From Stakelama sediminis (GTDB lineage Bacteria; Pseudomonadota; Alphaproteobacteria; Sphingomonadales; Sphingomonadaceae), in NCBI RefSeq assembly GCF_014199335.1, contig NZ_JACIJI010000003.1, forward strand, positions 124,001-188,000: a DNA stretch of 64,000 nucleotides, read 5' to 3'. The position numbers and the translations under genes are program-made. The number at the start of each line of letters is the position of its first letter. Within the stretch, counting starts at the first letter, position 1. This document shows, piece after piece, positions 17,540 to 28,483 of this stretch. The notes beneath the pieces were generated by a model that had not been told where the DNA came from, did no database searches, and worked only from the letters and a program-made list of their open reading frames with translations.

Positions 17540-18811
17540 TTGGCACGCCCCCGCCTCCATCGCGACGCCCCCGGCGTCCCCGCCCGGCGTGCGGCGCTGC
17601 GCCTGCTCGATGCCGTGCTGCGGCGCGGACTGGCACTCGAAGCCGCGCTAGACACTGCTGCGCGCGGCCTCGACAAGCGCGAGGACCGGGCGCTGGCGCA
17701 CGCCATCGCCGCCGAAACGCTGCGCCACCTGCACGATTGCGATGCGCTGATCGATTCGGCGACCGCCCGCCCGCTTCCCGACGATGCCAAGGCGCGCTTT
17801 GCCCTGCGGATCGCACTGACACAGGCGCTGGCCATGGGGGTCGCGCATCATGCGGCCATCGCCACGGTGCTGCCGCTGGTCGATGGCGGCCCGCGCAAGC
17901 TGGTCCATGGCGTGTTCGGCACGCTGATCCGCAAGGGCGTGACGTTTCCAAACCCGCCGGCACTACCTCCCGCCGTGGCCCAGCGATGGCAGACATCGTG
18001 GGGTGAGGATATAGTCCGCGCCGCCGGGGCCGCGATTGCGGCACCGCCACCGATCGACGTCACCCTGAAACCCGATGCCGATCCCACGGCACTGGAAGGC
18101 GAATCGTTGCTTCCCGGCCATGTCCGCCTTAGCGGCGACACCTCCGTTCCGGCTCGTGCGGGTTTTGCCGAGGGACAGTGGTGGGTACAGGATATTGCCG
18201 CGTCGCTGCCAGCGCGGCTGGCTGGGCGGGGTGCAGGCACCGCGCTCGACCTGTGTGCAGCGCCCGGCGGCAAGACGATGCAGCTCGCCGCCGCCGGGTG
18301 GCAGGTGACGGCACTCGACCGTTCGGAAAACCGTCTTGCGCGACTTCACGCCAATCTGGAGCGCACCGGCCTGACCGCGACGGTCATTGCCGCCGATGCG
18401 CTGGAATGGACACCCGAACAGCCGGTTGACCTGATCCTGCTCGATGCGCCGTGCAGCGCGACCGGCATCTTTCGCCGTCATCCCGATGTGCTGCATCGCG
18501 TCCGTCCGGCGATCATTGCCGAGATGGCGGAGTTACAGGCGCGATTACTGGCCCGCGCCGCCGACTGGGTGCGTCCGGGCGGGCAGCTTGTCTACGCCAC
18601 CTGTTCGCTGGAACCCGAAGAGGGTGAGCGGCAAATCGAAGCCTTTTTAAAAACCCGCAGCGACTATCGCGTCGAACCCGAAACCGCCGTTCCGCTGCCC
18701 GATGGCGTCATGCCGTTCTCGCAGGGCTGGATACGGACGTTACCCGGAACACTAGCGGACAAGGGCGGGATGGACGGCTTTTTCATCTGCCGGATGATTC
18801 GAAAGGGGTAA
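17540..18811 (+). CDS. rsmB: RsmB/NOP family 16S rRNA (cytosine-C5) methyltransferase
   Basis: A 423-residue protein with an amino-terminal NusB-like helical domain (about residues 10-140) and a Rossmann methyltransferase domain. The S-adenosylmethionine-binding motif is DLCAAPGGKTMQLA. The two catalytic cysteines lie in LLDAPCSATGIFRRHPD and YATCSLEPEEGE. RsmB methylates C967 of 16S rRNA. The frame starts with TTG at 17540; there is no in-frame ATG before the NusB domain is well under way and no strong ribosome-binding site, so the start is provisional and may depend on coupling with htpX. Confidence 0.92.
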   Translation: MARPRLHRDAPGVPARRAALRLLDAVLRRGLALEAALDTAARGLDKREDRALAHAIAAETLRHLHDCDALIDSATARPLPDDAKARFALRIALTQALAMGVAHHAAIATVLPLVDGGPRKLVHGVFGTLIRKGVTFPNPPALPPAVAQRWQTSWGEDIVRAAGAAIAAPPPIDVTLKPDADPTALEGESLLPGHVRLSGDTSVPARAGFAEGQWWVQDIAASLPARLAGRGAGTALDLCAAPGGKTMQLAAAGWQVTALDRSENRLARLHANLERTGLTATVIAADALEWTPEQPVDLILLDAPCSATGIFRRHPDVLHRVRPAIIAEMAELQARLLARAADWVRPGGQLVYATCSLEPEEGERQIEAFLKTRSDYRVEPETAVPLPDGVMPFSQGWIRTLPGTLADKGGMDGFFICRMIRKG

Positions 18812-18875
18812 TCGCCCCTCATAAAGTCCCGCAACATGCTTGCGGGCGAATCGCGCCATGCTACATGGGACCATC

Positions 18876-19541
18876 ATGCAGCAACCCGTCCGGATCGCGC
18901 CCTCCATTCTTTCCGCCGACTTTGCCCGGCTGGGCGAGGAAGTGCGCGCCATCGATGCCGCCGGAGCGGACTGGATTCATATCGACGTGATGGACGGGCA
19001 TTTCGTGCCCAATATCACCATCGGTCCCGCCGTGGTGAAGGCGCTTCGCCCGCACAGCGCCAAGCCGTTCGACGTCCATCTGATGATCGCGCCGGTCGAT
19101 CCGTATCTGGAGGCCTTTGCCGAGGCGGGCGCCGACTGCCTGTCGGTCCACCCCGAAAGCGGCCCGCATCTGCATCGCACGATCCAGTCGATCAAGGCGC
19201 TGGGCAAGCGTGCGGGCGTGGTGCTCAACCCCGCCACCCCGATCGCGGTGGTCGAAGAAGTCATCGACATGATCGACCTGATTCTGGTGATGAGCGTCAA
19301 TCCCGGTTTCGGCGGCCAGAAATTCATCACCAGCCAGCTTGCCAAAATCGCCGCGTTGCGCAGCCTGATCGACGCCAGCGGACGCGCCATCGACCTGGAA
19401 GTGGACGGCGGGATCGACCGGCAGACCGCTCCGCGCGCGATTGAAGCCGGGGCCGACGCGCTGGTCGCGGGCACCGCAAGCTTTACCGGCGGGCCGGACT
19501 GCTATGCCGACAATATCCTCGCGCTGCGGGGGAACGGGTGA
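18876..19541 (+). CDS. rpe: Ribulose-phosphate 3-epimerase
   Basis: A 221-residue TIM-barrel enzyme that interconverts ribulose-5-phosphate and xylulose-5-phosphate. Family motifs are [15 protein letters not shown] at the start, [13 protein letters not shown] with catalytic and metal residues, [13 protein letters not shown] and DGGI. The ATG at 18876 begins just before the APSILSADF strand; an upstream ATG at 18840 would add twelve atypical residues. Its TGA overlaps the GTG start of the heparinase-like gene. Confidence 0.96.
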   Translation: MQQPVRIAPSILSADFARLGEEVRAIDAAGADWIHIDVMDGHFVPNITIGPAVVKALRPHSAKPFDVHLMIAPVDPYLEAFAEAGADCLSVHPESGPHLHRTIQSIKALGKRAGVVLNPATPIAVVEEVIDMIDLILVMSVNPGFGGQKFITSQLAKIAALRSLIDASGRAIDLEVDGGIDRQTAPRAIEAGADALVAGTASFTGGPDCYADNILALRGNG

Positions 19542-21271
19542 ACGAATATTCGCCCTTTGAGCAGGATCCCGACAGTATCGAGGATGGCAAGCGGCTGGTC
19601 CGCGCCGGGGGCGATCGCGGGCTGTCGCTCGCCGAAAAACTCAACGACCGGTTTCAGCGGCTGGCATGGCGCAGCCCCATTCACCGTTTCCGCCTGCGCG
19701 GGCGCCATCCGCTGAAGCTGATCACGGTCGCCGACGATCCGTTTCTCGGCAATATTGAACGCGGCCACGCCCTGCTCGACGGCATGGTCAGCTTTCGTGG
19801 CGAAACCCGCAATATTTCCGGCCTGAACCTGAGCGCGCCCGGATTCTCTCCGGCATTCGGCGAATATCTGCACAGTTTCGCCTGGCTGCGCGACCTGTCG
19901 TCGGTCGCAACCCGCGCCACCGCCGCACCAATTGCCGAGGCGATCATGCGCCAATGGGTCGCGGTGCATGGCGAAACCGTCACCGATTCCGCCTGGCAGC
20001 CGGATCTATGGGGCAAGCGCATCCTGTTCTGGGTGGCGCATGCGCCGCTGATCCTGTCGAGCACCGATCTGGTCTATCGTTCGAACGTGCTGAACGCGCT
20101 GGCGCGCGGTGCCCGTCATCTCGATCGCACCGCCGACAAGGCGCTTCCCGGCGTGCCCCGGCTGGCGGCATGGTGCGGCGTCGTCGCGGCGGGGCTGATG
20201 CTGCCGGGCGGCGATCCCCGGCGCACGTTCGGAGAGGCGGGGCTGGAACGCGCCATCGCCTCCGCCACGTTCAGCGACGGTGGCGCGGTCAGCCGGTCGC
20301 CGATGCGCCAGCTCGACATGGTCATGCTGCTGGCCATGGTACGTGAAACCTATGCCGCGCGACGGATCGACACGCCTGCCTTTATTACGGAAGCGCTTGA
20401 CCGGATGACGGCGGCGCTGCTCGGCGTGTGCATGGGCGATCGCGGCACGTCGAGCTGGCAGGGTTCGGGCCCCGTGGCCGGAGACGCCGTGGAACAGATG
20501 CTGGAAGCCACGGGCATTCGCGTTCGTCCGCTCAAACAGGCGCGCGACTGGGGCTATCAGCGGCTGGCAGCGGGCAACAGCGTGCTGCTGCTCGACGCAG
20601 CCCCGCCGCCCGTCGCGCGCGTGGTCGAAGGCGGCTGCGCCTCGACGCTGGCGTTCGAACTGTCCGATGGGGAACATCGCCTGATCGTCAATTGCGGCGG
20701 TGCGCGCGCCGCCCATGCTGCCCTTCCAGCTGCCCTTGCCGATGGATTGCGGACCACTGCGGCGCATTCGACGCTGACCGTCGACAACAGCAATTCGACC
20801 GCCATTCATTCCGACGGCACGCTGGGCAAGGGCGTCAATGAGGTCGAGCTGAACCGGCAGGAATCGGAGACGGTCTTACGGATCGAGGCCAGCCATGACG
20901 GCTATCTGCGTCGCTATGGCCTGCTCCACCGGCGACAGATTGCGCTGTCGCCCGACGGGCGCGACGTGCGCGGCGAGGATTCGCTGATTGCCGGCGGCCG
21001 GCGACGGCGGCGTGGCGACATTCCCTTCACCCTACGCTTTCACCTCGGCCCGAAGGTCGAAGCCACCGCGACCGCCGATGGCGAAGGCGCATTCCTGCGC
21101 ATTCCCGGCGGCCTGTGGCAGTTGCGCTGCAAGGGTGCGAAGCTGACGGTCGAAGAAAGCCTGTGGGTCGATGCCGATGGCAGGCCGCAACTGACTGATC
21201 AGATCGTACTTGCCGGGACGTCGCCCGCAGGCGGAACCAGCGTCACCTGGCTATTGCGCAAAACCCGCTGA
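19538..21271 (+). CDS. Heparinase II/III family polysaccharide lyase-like protein
   Basis: A 577-residue protein of the heparinase II/III family. It has an amino-terminal alpha-helical toroid domain (about residues 50-330) and a carboxy-terminal beta-sandwich. The second half holds [27 protein letters not shown] and [19 protein letters not shown], the usual wording of the family domain. No signal peptide is visible, so unlike secreted lyases it may be cytoplasmic. It starts with GTG at 19538, overlapping the rpe stop. Copies in this housekeeping position are frequent in alphaproteobacteria (recollection), and their substrate is unknown. Confidence 0.85.
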   Translation: MNEYSPFEQDPDSIEDGKRLVRAGGDRGLSLAEKLNDRFQRLAWRSPIHRFRLRGRHPLKLITVADDPFLGNIERGHALLDGMVSFRGETRNISGLNLSAPGFSPAFGEYLHSFAWLRDLSSVATRATAAPIAEAIMRQWVAVHGETVTDSAWQPDLWGKRILFWVAHAPLILSSTDLVYRSNVLNALARGARHLDRTADKALPGVPRLAAWCGVVAAGLMLPGGDPRRTFGEAGLERAIASATFSDGGAVSRSPMRQLDMVMLLAMVRETYAARRIDTPAFITEALDRMTAALLGVCMGDRGTSSWQGSGPVAGDAVEQMLEATGIRVRPLKQARDWGYQRLAAGNSVLLLDAAPPPVARVVEGGCASTLAFELSDGEHRLIVNCGGARAAHAALPAALADGLRTTAAHSTLTVDNSNSTAIHSDGTLGKGVNEVELNRQESETVLRIEASHDGYLRRYGLLHRRQIALSPDGRDVRGEDSLIAGGRRRRRGDIPFTLRFHLGPKVEATATADGEGAFLRIPGGLWQLRCKGAKLTVEESLWVDADGRPQLTDQIVLAGTSPAGGTSVTWLLRKTR

Positions 21272-21337
21272 AGGATTTGCACCGGACCGTCAGACTCCCC
21301 TTGCCTTTGCGCGGGGCATTGTTGAAAGAGACGCCCC

Positions 21338-22924
<1,587 letters not shown>

Positions 22925-23004
22925 GACCGTTTGATGCTGCCGTGAAGCTGTATGATGACAACCGCTGAGCGGGGGCTGCATCCCTGCATATTCTGGCCAG
23001 GGAT

Positions 23005-23424
23005 CTAGTCGTTGCAGCTCAGCTTGATGGTGTAATGCCCGCGATCCATCACCTTCTTCGCCTTGCGCATCTTGTACCGGGTGCCGTTGAACATGCGGAC
23101 ATCCTTCCCTTCCCAGTAATGCCCCTGCCCGCCGGTGGCTTCCGCGTAGAAATACATGGCGTATTTCTCCTGCTGGACGATCGGGACATCGGCTACCGTC
23201 AGCTTGGTCGCGCGCTGATAGGGACGAAAGGTCCACCAGCCGTGATTATGCCAGTTACGAACGCCATCCGCATGACGAATGAAAAACCGCACCGGATAGC
23301 GACAGGCATTCTGTACCCAGATTTGCCGCTTGACCTGCGCCTGAGCCGGTACCGGCGTCACGATCGCTCCCGCGACCAACGCAACCGCGCCAATACCCCC
23401 TGAAATGTGCAGCAATGCTTTCAT
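23005..23424 (-). CDS. Small secreted protein, DUF1036-like
   Basis: A 139-residue protein with a signal peptide (about residues 1-29, ending VPAQAQ). The mature part is rich in aromatic and basic residues: ACRYPVRFFIRHADGVRNW, then HGWWTFRPYQ, then YAMYFYAEA. This order is like DUF1036 proteins, small exported alphaproteobacterial proteins of unknown function. Two cysteines, one early and one near the end, could form a disulfide. The start at 23424 follows a GGGGGAA ribosome-binding site. It converges on purH. Confidence 0.65.
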   Translation of the reverse strand: MKALLHISGGIGAVALVAGAIVTPVPAQAQVKRQIWVQNACRYPVRFFIRHADGVRNWHNHGWWTFRPYQRATKLTVADVPIVQQEKYAMYFYAEATGGQGHYWEGKDVRMFNGTRYKMRKAKKVMDRGHYTIKLSCND

Positions 23425-23534
23425 GGTCAATTCCCCCTTCTGACCGTGCAAGACGCCCCATAGTATCGGGCAATCCAGCGCTTTCCATCCTCCAAAGTTG
23501 GTAGATGCTGCGGCCGCAGGGGGATTTTGCGCAT

Positions 23535-23572
23535 AAAAAAGGAGCGGTCCGCATCGGCGAACCGCTCCTTTT
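23535..23572 (-). terminator. Rho-independent terminator of sdhB
   Basis: An 8-base-pair stem, GGAGCGGT with ACCGCTCC, spans 23541-23568 and is flanked by six A on the left (a T tract on the minus strand) and four T on the right. It begins 20 bases after the sdhB stop codon and separates sdhB from the DUF1036-like gene. Confidence 0.85.
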
Positions 23573-23592
23573 CAGAAGGTTTTTAAGCCAGA

Positions 23593-24375
23593 TCAGACGG
23601 CGCGTTCGACCATCATCTTCTTGGTTTCGGCAATCGCCTTGGCCGGGTTCAGCCCCTTGGGGCAGACATTGGCGCAGTTCATGATGGTGTGGCAGCGATA
23701 GAGGCGGAAGGGGTCTTCCAGCTCATCCAGCCGCTCGCCGGTCATCTCGTCACGGCTGTCGGCCAGCCAGCGATAGGCCTGAAGCAGGATGGCGGGGCCG
23801 AGGAACTTGTCCGAATTCCACCAATAGCTGGGGCATGAGGTCGAGCAGCAGGCGCACAGGATGCACTCATACAGCCCGTCGAGCTTGCCACGCTCTTCCG
23901 GCGACTGCAGCCGCTCCTTGCCCGCAGGTGCCGGCGTCACCGTCTTCAGCCAGGGCTGGATCGACGCATATTGCGCATAGAAATGGGTGAAATCGGGGAC
24001 CAGATCCTTGATCACTTCCATATGCGGCAGCGGGGTGATGCGGATTTCGCCCCGAATGTCCTCAATCGCGGTGGTGCAGGCCAGTCCGTTCTTGCCGTCG
24101 AGATTCATCGCGCACGATCCGCAAATCCCTTCGCGACACGACCGGCGGAAGGTCAGCGACGAATCCTGCTCATTCTTGATCTTGATCAGCGCGTCGAGAA
24201 TCATCGGCCCGCAATCGTCGAGGTCGATCTTGTAGGTGTCATAGCGCGGATTGGCGCCGCTATCGGGGTCGTAGCGGTAAATCTTGAAGGTTTTCAGACG
24301 CGTCGCCCCTTCAGGTGCGGGATGCGTCGTCCCCTTTTTAATGACACTGTTCTTGGGCAGGGAAAATTCGGCCAT
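23593..24375 (-). CDS. sdhB: Succinate dehydrogenase iron-sulfur subunit
   Basis: A 260-residue protein with the cysteine ligands for all three clusters. CREGICGSC plus a downstream LACTTA hold the 2Fe-2S centre. [12 protein letters not shown] and [12 protein letters not shown] hold the 4Fe-4S and 3Fe-4S centres. It transfers electrons from the flavoprotein SdhA to the quinone site in the membrane. The gene stands apart from sdhC, sdhD and sdhA: the upstream neighbour is a ClpP-like gene 105 bases away, and an intrinsic terminator follows the stop. Confidence 0.96.
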   Translation of the reverse strand: MAEFSLPKNSVIKKGTTHPAPEGATRLKTFKIYRYDPDSGANPRYDTYKIDLDDCGPMILDALIKIKNEQDSSLTFRRSCREGICGSCAMNLDGKNGLACTTAIEDIRGEIRITPLPHMEVIKDLVPDFTHFYAQYASIQPWLKTVTPAPAGKERLQSPEERGKLDGLYECILCACCSTSCPSYWWNSDKFLGPAILLQAYRWLADSRDEMTGERLDELEDPFRLYRCHTIMNCANVCPKGLNPAKAIAETKKMMVERAV

Positions 24376-24480
24376 GCTCGCTTTCCGTCTTGCAGTCGCG
24401 GCCCGACATGGCGCGCAAGCGCCCGCGGGTCAAGGTTGTGCGCTGCGATAGACCAGCCGCCGCACAAACGCAAAGCCGGT

Positions 24481-25053
24481 TCAGATCACATCCAGAATCA
24501 GTTCGCGCTTCCGGGCTTCCTCGGCATCGATATACCAGTTTTCGGGTGCCCGTTCGCGCACCTCGTCGAAATCGATTTTCGTCCCCGCGACCAGATCGCG
24601 AAACCCTTCCTCCTCGATACGGATCGAATGCTCGATTTCATGCAGGCTGGCTTTCAGCGAATCGATGCAGCTCCTCAGCGGCCCCGACAGGTTGAGCGTC
24701 TTGGTCAGCAGACGCTCATGCACCATGATTCGCGTGCCGCGCGTCAGAAAGCGCTTGTCGTTGGGAAAGGCGGCCATGAAGGTCGCGCCCGCCGAATAGA
24801 CCGCCACCTTGCCCAGAAACAGGATTTCGCGATCGGAATAGTCGCGCAGCAGCCGCACCTCGTCCCCCATCAGGCGCGCGACCTCCGGATCGCCGCCCAG
24901 CGTGGAGATGGCAATCACCAGCGTGCCGTCCTCCGGCGCCGCCGCAATCTGTTCGCGAAAGGACTGGTACATCGCCTGATCGACCGGTCCGGACAGGTGG
25001 ACATGCGGCCGGGCGAGCAGGGGATAGCGCGATGCGTTCGATTCGTCTGCCAT
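24481..25053 (-). CDS. ClpP-like (S14/crotonase-fold) serine protease homologue
   Basis: A 190-residue protein with the ClpP fold signature. The oxyanion glycine pair is STLGGDP at residues 50-56, the candidate nucleophile Ser87 lies in VYSAGATFMA, and the candidate histidine is H112 in RIMVHERL. It is shorter than or equal to true ClpP and diverges from it in the amino-terminal pore loops, so binding to a Clp ATPase is doubtful. The start at 25053 is preferred over a GTG 18 bases upstream. It follows sixA by 48 bases in the same direction. Substrate is unknown. Confidence 0.75.
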   Translation of the reverse strand: MADESNASRYPLLARPHVHLSGPVDQAMYQSFREQIAAAPEDGTLVIAISTLGGDPEVARLMGDEVRLLRDYSDREILFLGKVAVYSAGATFMAAFPNDKRFLTRGTRIMVHERLLTKTLNLSGPLRSCIDSLKASLHEIEHSIRIEEEGFRDLVAGTKIDFDEVRERAPENWYIDAEEARKRELILDVI

Positions 25054-25101
25054 AGCGCGCCAACCCGCCACACCGTATCGGGTTCCAACGGCGGTACCGG
25101 A

Positions 25102-25644
25102 TCAGGGCAGGTTCGGCCCCAGACTGGGGTCGACATCGCGCGGCCGGACGAAGCGTCCCAGTGCGCCCCTGCCCGCCAGCACATCGGCCCAGCGATCGCC
25201 GTCGAAGCGGATTTCGGCAAAGCTTCCGGTCGGGAATTTCAGTTCCACCGCGTCGCGCAGCGGCTGCCCCGGCGCATCGGGCACCAGCGTCAGGATCAGA
25301 TCCTCCAGCCCCGGATTATGCCCCGCCAGCAGCACTGAGTCGGTTTCTTCCGGAAGTGCATGAATCACATCGAGCAGGGTATCGACCGACGCCAGATAGA
25401 CCTGCCGGTTCCATTCGGGCGAAGGCATATCGCCATAAGCGGCGGCGAAATGTTCCAGCGTCTGCACGACCCGCAGCGCGGGCGAGGCGACCAGCCGCTC
25501 GAACCGTACTGGCAGTCCGCGCAGATGCCGCCCCATCACCGCGGCGGCACGCTTGCCCTTGTCATTGAGCGGCCGGTCGAAATCGCGCGTAATCGCGTCA
25601 TCCCAGCCGGATTTGGCGTGGCGCAGCAGGTTCAGCGTCTTCAT
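25102..25644 (-). CDS. sixA: SixA-type phosphohistidine phosphatase
   Basis: A 180-residue histidine phosphatase superfamily member. The catalytic signature LRHAKS with His9 opens the protein; LVASPALRVVQT and LAGHNPGLED provide the remaining pocket residues. SixA removes phosphate from phosphohistidine of phosphocarrier or phosphorelay proteins. No phosphotransferase-system or histidine-kinase gene lies beside it. It starts ten bases after the stop codon of the helicase gene and is followed by the ClpP-like gene, so the three are probably one transcript. Confidence 0.88.
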   Translation of the reverse strand: MKTLNLLRHAKSGWDDAITRDFDRPLNDKGKRAAAVMGRHLRGLPVRFERLVASPALRVVQTLEHFAAAYGDMPSPEWNRQVYLASVDTLLDVIHALPEETDSVLLAGHNPGLEDLILTLVPDAPGQPLRDAVELKFPTGSFAEIRFDGDRWADVLAGRGALGRFVRPRDVDPSLGPNLP

Positions 25645-25653
25645 GGCGCTCCG

Positions 25654-28392
25654 TCAGGCTGGTCGGGTGGGCTCGTGCACCTCTTGCACCATGTCGCCGC
25701 CGGAGGAAAGCCGTTGCGCGCGTAAAACTGCTTCATCGAGCGTCAGGCGCGTCACCGGCGTGCCTTCGGGAAAGGCGGAGAGCAGGCGCGAGGGCATGGC
25801 CGCCGACAGCAGCACGAATGCCCCGCGATCGTCGGCGCGGCGGATCAGCCGCCCGAACGCCTGTGCCAGTTTCGCGCGCACCACCCGGTCGTCATAGTCC
25901 TTTCCGCCCCCCGCCATGCGCCGCGCGGCGTGCAGCACGGTCGGCTTGGGCCAGGGCACCCCTTCCAGCACCACCATGCGCAGCGAATGGCCTGGCACGT
26001 CCACCCCGTCGCGCAGCGCATCGGTACCGAGCAGCGAGGCACGGCCGTCATCGCGGAAAATATCGACCAGCGTGCCGGTGTCGATCGGATCGACATGCTG
26101 CGCCATCAGCGGCAGACCTTCGCGCGCCAGCCGGTCGGCAATCCGGGCATGGACACTGCGCAACCGCCGGATCGCGGTGAACAGGCCCAGCGTGCCCCCC
26201 TGTGCCGCGACGATCAGCCGCGCATAGGCATTGGCGAGCGCCGACAGGTCGCCGCGCTTCACATCGGTGACGATCAGCACTTCGGATTGCGCGGCATAGT
26301 CGAACGGGCTGGACGCAGCGAAATGGCCGGGTGCACGCGCGATATGGTGTGCGCCGCTGCGCGCATCCGCCACGTCCCAGTCGCCGCCCGCGCGCAGCGT
26401 GGCCGAGGTGACCAGCGCGCCGTGCGCGGGTTCGAGCACGGTCTTGGCAAAGGGGCGGCTGGGATCGAGCCAGTGGCGATGCAGGCCGATATCATATTCG
26501 CGCCCCTCGATCCGGTCGACCGCAAGCCAGTCGACGAAATCGGGATCGGCAGGCCCGCCGATCCGCGCGATCAGCGCCAGCCATGCCCCCACCGTCTCCG
26601 CCCGCCAGCCGAGCGAGGCAATCGCCCCTTCGACCCGCGCGCGCGCTGCGCCGTCCATCCAGTCGGGCGCATCGGCGAGCAGCGCCTCCAGCCGCCGGCC
26701 CAGCGCAACCAGCGGACGGACCAGCGCGTCCAGCGCCTCGCCCGCCGGCCCCGCTGCCTCGACCAGTTCGGCAGACGGTTCGGCCAGTTCAGTTTCCAGC
26801 CCGTACCCGGCATCCGCCGCACCCTTTTCATCGCGCGCATAGACCAGCCCGCGCACCGTCGCGAGCAGCGTTTCGAGCGGCCCAAACGGCTCGCCCTCAT
26901 TCAGCCGTTGCAGCCAGCCCTCCGACGGCAGCGCGCTTGCGGCCTGTACCGCATCGGCAATCGCCCGGCCGCCCTGTTCATCATAGCTGGCAACGTCCGA
27001 CAGTCGCGCCGACAGCCCGCGCCTGCGCCCACGGCTATTGCGTTCCGGACCCAATACCCAGCGGCGCAGCTCAATCGCCTCCTGTCCGGTAAGCGCCGCC
27101 GCGAACATCGCATCCGCCGCGTCGAACAGATGGTGGCCTTCGTCAAAGACATAGCGGGTCGGGCGCGTCGTCGTCTCCCGTCCGCGCGCGGCATTGACCA
27201 TCACCAGCGCGTGATTGGCGATGACGATATCGGCATCGGCGGATGCCCGCGCGGCGCGCTCGATATAGCATTTGCGGTAATGCGGGCAGCCTGCATAGAT
27301 GCACTCGCCGCGCCGGTCGGTCAGCGCGGTCGATCCGTTGCGCCGGAACAGCGTCGGCAGCCAGCCGGGCAGGTCGCCGCCCACCATATCGCCGTCTGCC
27401 GTATAGGCCGCCCAGCGTGCGACGAGATGCGCCAGCACCGCCGCACGCCCCGCAAACCCGCCCTGCAACGCATCTTCCAGATTGAGCAGACACAGATAGT
27501 TTTCCCGCCCCTTGCGCGTCACCACCCGATGTTTCCGTTCCGCCGGATCGGGGAACAACCGCTCGGTCTCATGCCCCAATTGTCGTTGCAGCGCCTTGGT
27601 GAAGGTCGAGACCCAGACCGGCCCGTCCGCCTGTTCGGCCCAGAGCGATGCGGGCGCGAGATAGCCCAGCGTTTTGCCGATCCCCGTTCCCGCTTCGGCC
27701 AGCACCAGATTGGGCGCATCGCGCATATCGCGCGGGGCGAAGGCCGTGGAGGCCGCTTCGGCAAAAGCGCGCTGCCCCTCACGCCGTTCCGCGCCTTTAC
27801 CGGTCAGCCGGTCGAGCCGCGCGGTCACATCGTCGGCATGCAGCGTGACGATACGCGGCGCGGGACGCGATGCCTGCTCCTCCCACTCGGGCAGTTTCGA
27901 AAACAGCCAGCGCTCGTCGCGTGCCGGTCTGGCGATCCGTCCCGAAAGCAACGGCACCCAGGGCCAGCGCAGCCGCGACAGTGCCTGCGCACCGCTCCAC
28001 GCCCCTTCGCGCTCCGGCCAGTCGCCGTCACACAGCGCCAGCATCGCCGCCGCCGCTTCGCGCAGGAAGGGCGCAACCCCCGCGTCCGTATCCGGCGGCG
28101 CCAGCCCGGTCGCGCGCGCCAGCCCTTTCGGTGTCGGGACCATGAATTGCGCGGGCCGCAAAAACGCCCATAGCTCCAGCAGATCCAGCCCCGAAAGGTC
28201 GCCATAGCCCAGCCGCTGCGCCACCAGCGGTGCGTTGAGCAGCAACACGGGCGTATCGGCGGCGATGCGAATCGCCTCGCCGCGGCCGATCGCACGCGTT
28301 TCGCCATCGGGCAGGGCGATCCAGACGCCCGAATGGCTGGCGTGCAGCGCAGGATGAGGAAGTTCCGGGATCACCCGCCCCTTCTCCCCCAT
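25654..28392 (-). CDS. DinG/XPD-like iron-sulfur superfamily 2 DNA helicase
   Basis: A 912-residue protein. The first 200 residues are a poorly conserved accessory region. The helicase core has Walker A as AEAGTGIGKT (about 235), the four-cysteine iron-sulfur region spread over LCLLNL and GECIYAGCPHYRKC, the Walker B-like FDEGHH box (about 417), and the carboxy-terminal motif AFGRLIRR. This matches DinG/YoaA-type helicases, which unwind damaged or structured DNA and R-loops. The long amino-terminal extension is typical of the sphingomonad form as I recall it. It is the first gene of the helicase-sixA-ClpP-like unit. Confidence 0.9.
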   Translation of the reverse strand: MGEKGRVIPELPHPALHASHSGVWIALPDGETRAIGRGEAIRIAADTPVLLLNAPLVAQRLGYGDLSGLDLLELWAFLRPAQFMVPTPKGLARATGLAPPDTDAGVAPFLREAAAAMLALCDGDWPEREGAWSGAQALSRLRWPWVPLLSGRIARPARDERWLFSKLPEWEEQASRPAPRIVTLHADDVTARLDRLTGKGAERREGQRAFAEAASTAFAPRDMRDAPNLVLAEAGTGIGKTLGYLAPASLWAEQADGPVWVSTFTKALQRQLGHETERLFPDPAERKHRVVTRKGRENYLCLLNLEDALQGGFAGRAAVLAHLVARWAAYTADGDMVGGDLPGWLPTLFRRNGSTALTDRRGECIYAGCPHYRKCYIERAARASADADIVIANHALVMVNAARGRETTTRPTRYVFDEGHHLFDAADAMFAAALTGQEAIELRRWVLGPERNSRGRRRGLSARLSDVASYDEQGGRAIADAVQAASALPSEGWLQRLNEGEPFGPLETLLATVRGLVYARDEKGAADAGYGLETELAEPSAELVEAAGPAGEALDALVRPLVALGRRLEALLADAPDWMDGAARARVEGAIASLGWRAETVGAWLALIARIGGPADPDFVDWLAVDRIEGREYDIGLHRHWLDPSRPFAKTVLEPAHGALVTSATLRAGGDWDVADARSGAHHIARAPGHFAASSPFDYAAQSEVLIVTDVKRGDLSALANAYARLIVAAQGGTLGLFTAIRRLRSVHARIADRLAREGLPLMAQHVDPIDTGTLVDIFRDDGRASLLGTDALRDGVDVPGHSLRMVVLEGVPWPKPTVLHAARRMAGGGKDYDDRVVRAKLAQAFGRLIRRADDRGAFVLLSAAMPSRLLSAFPEGTPVTRLTLDEAVLRAQRLSSGGDMVQEVHEPTRPA

Positions 28393-28483
28393 GCAGAACA
28401 GATTGGCAACAGGCGCAGGGCGCTTTTGTTACCACTCCGGCTGTGGCACAGTGATGGTAGCGATATAAATATAGGAGGGGATC

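Noticed and set aside
21272..21337. Possible purine-responsive leader before purH
   Set aside because: The 66-base gap has no recognisable purine riboswitch core or PurR-like operator.
25930..28173. A 747-codon rightward frame opposite the helicase gene
   Set aside because: Composition-driven shadow; the opposite strand encodes a full helicase with all motifs.
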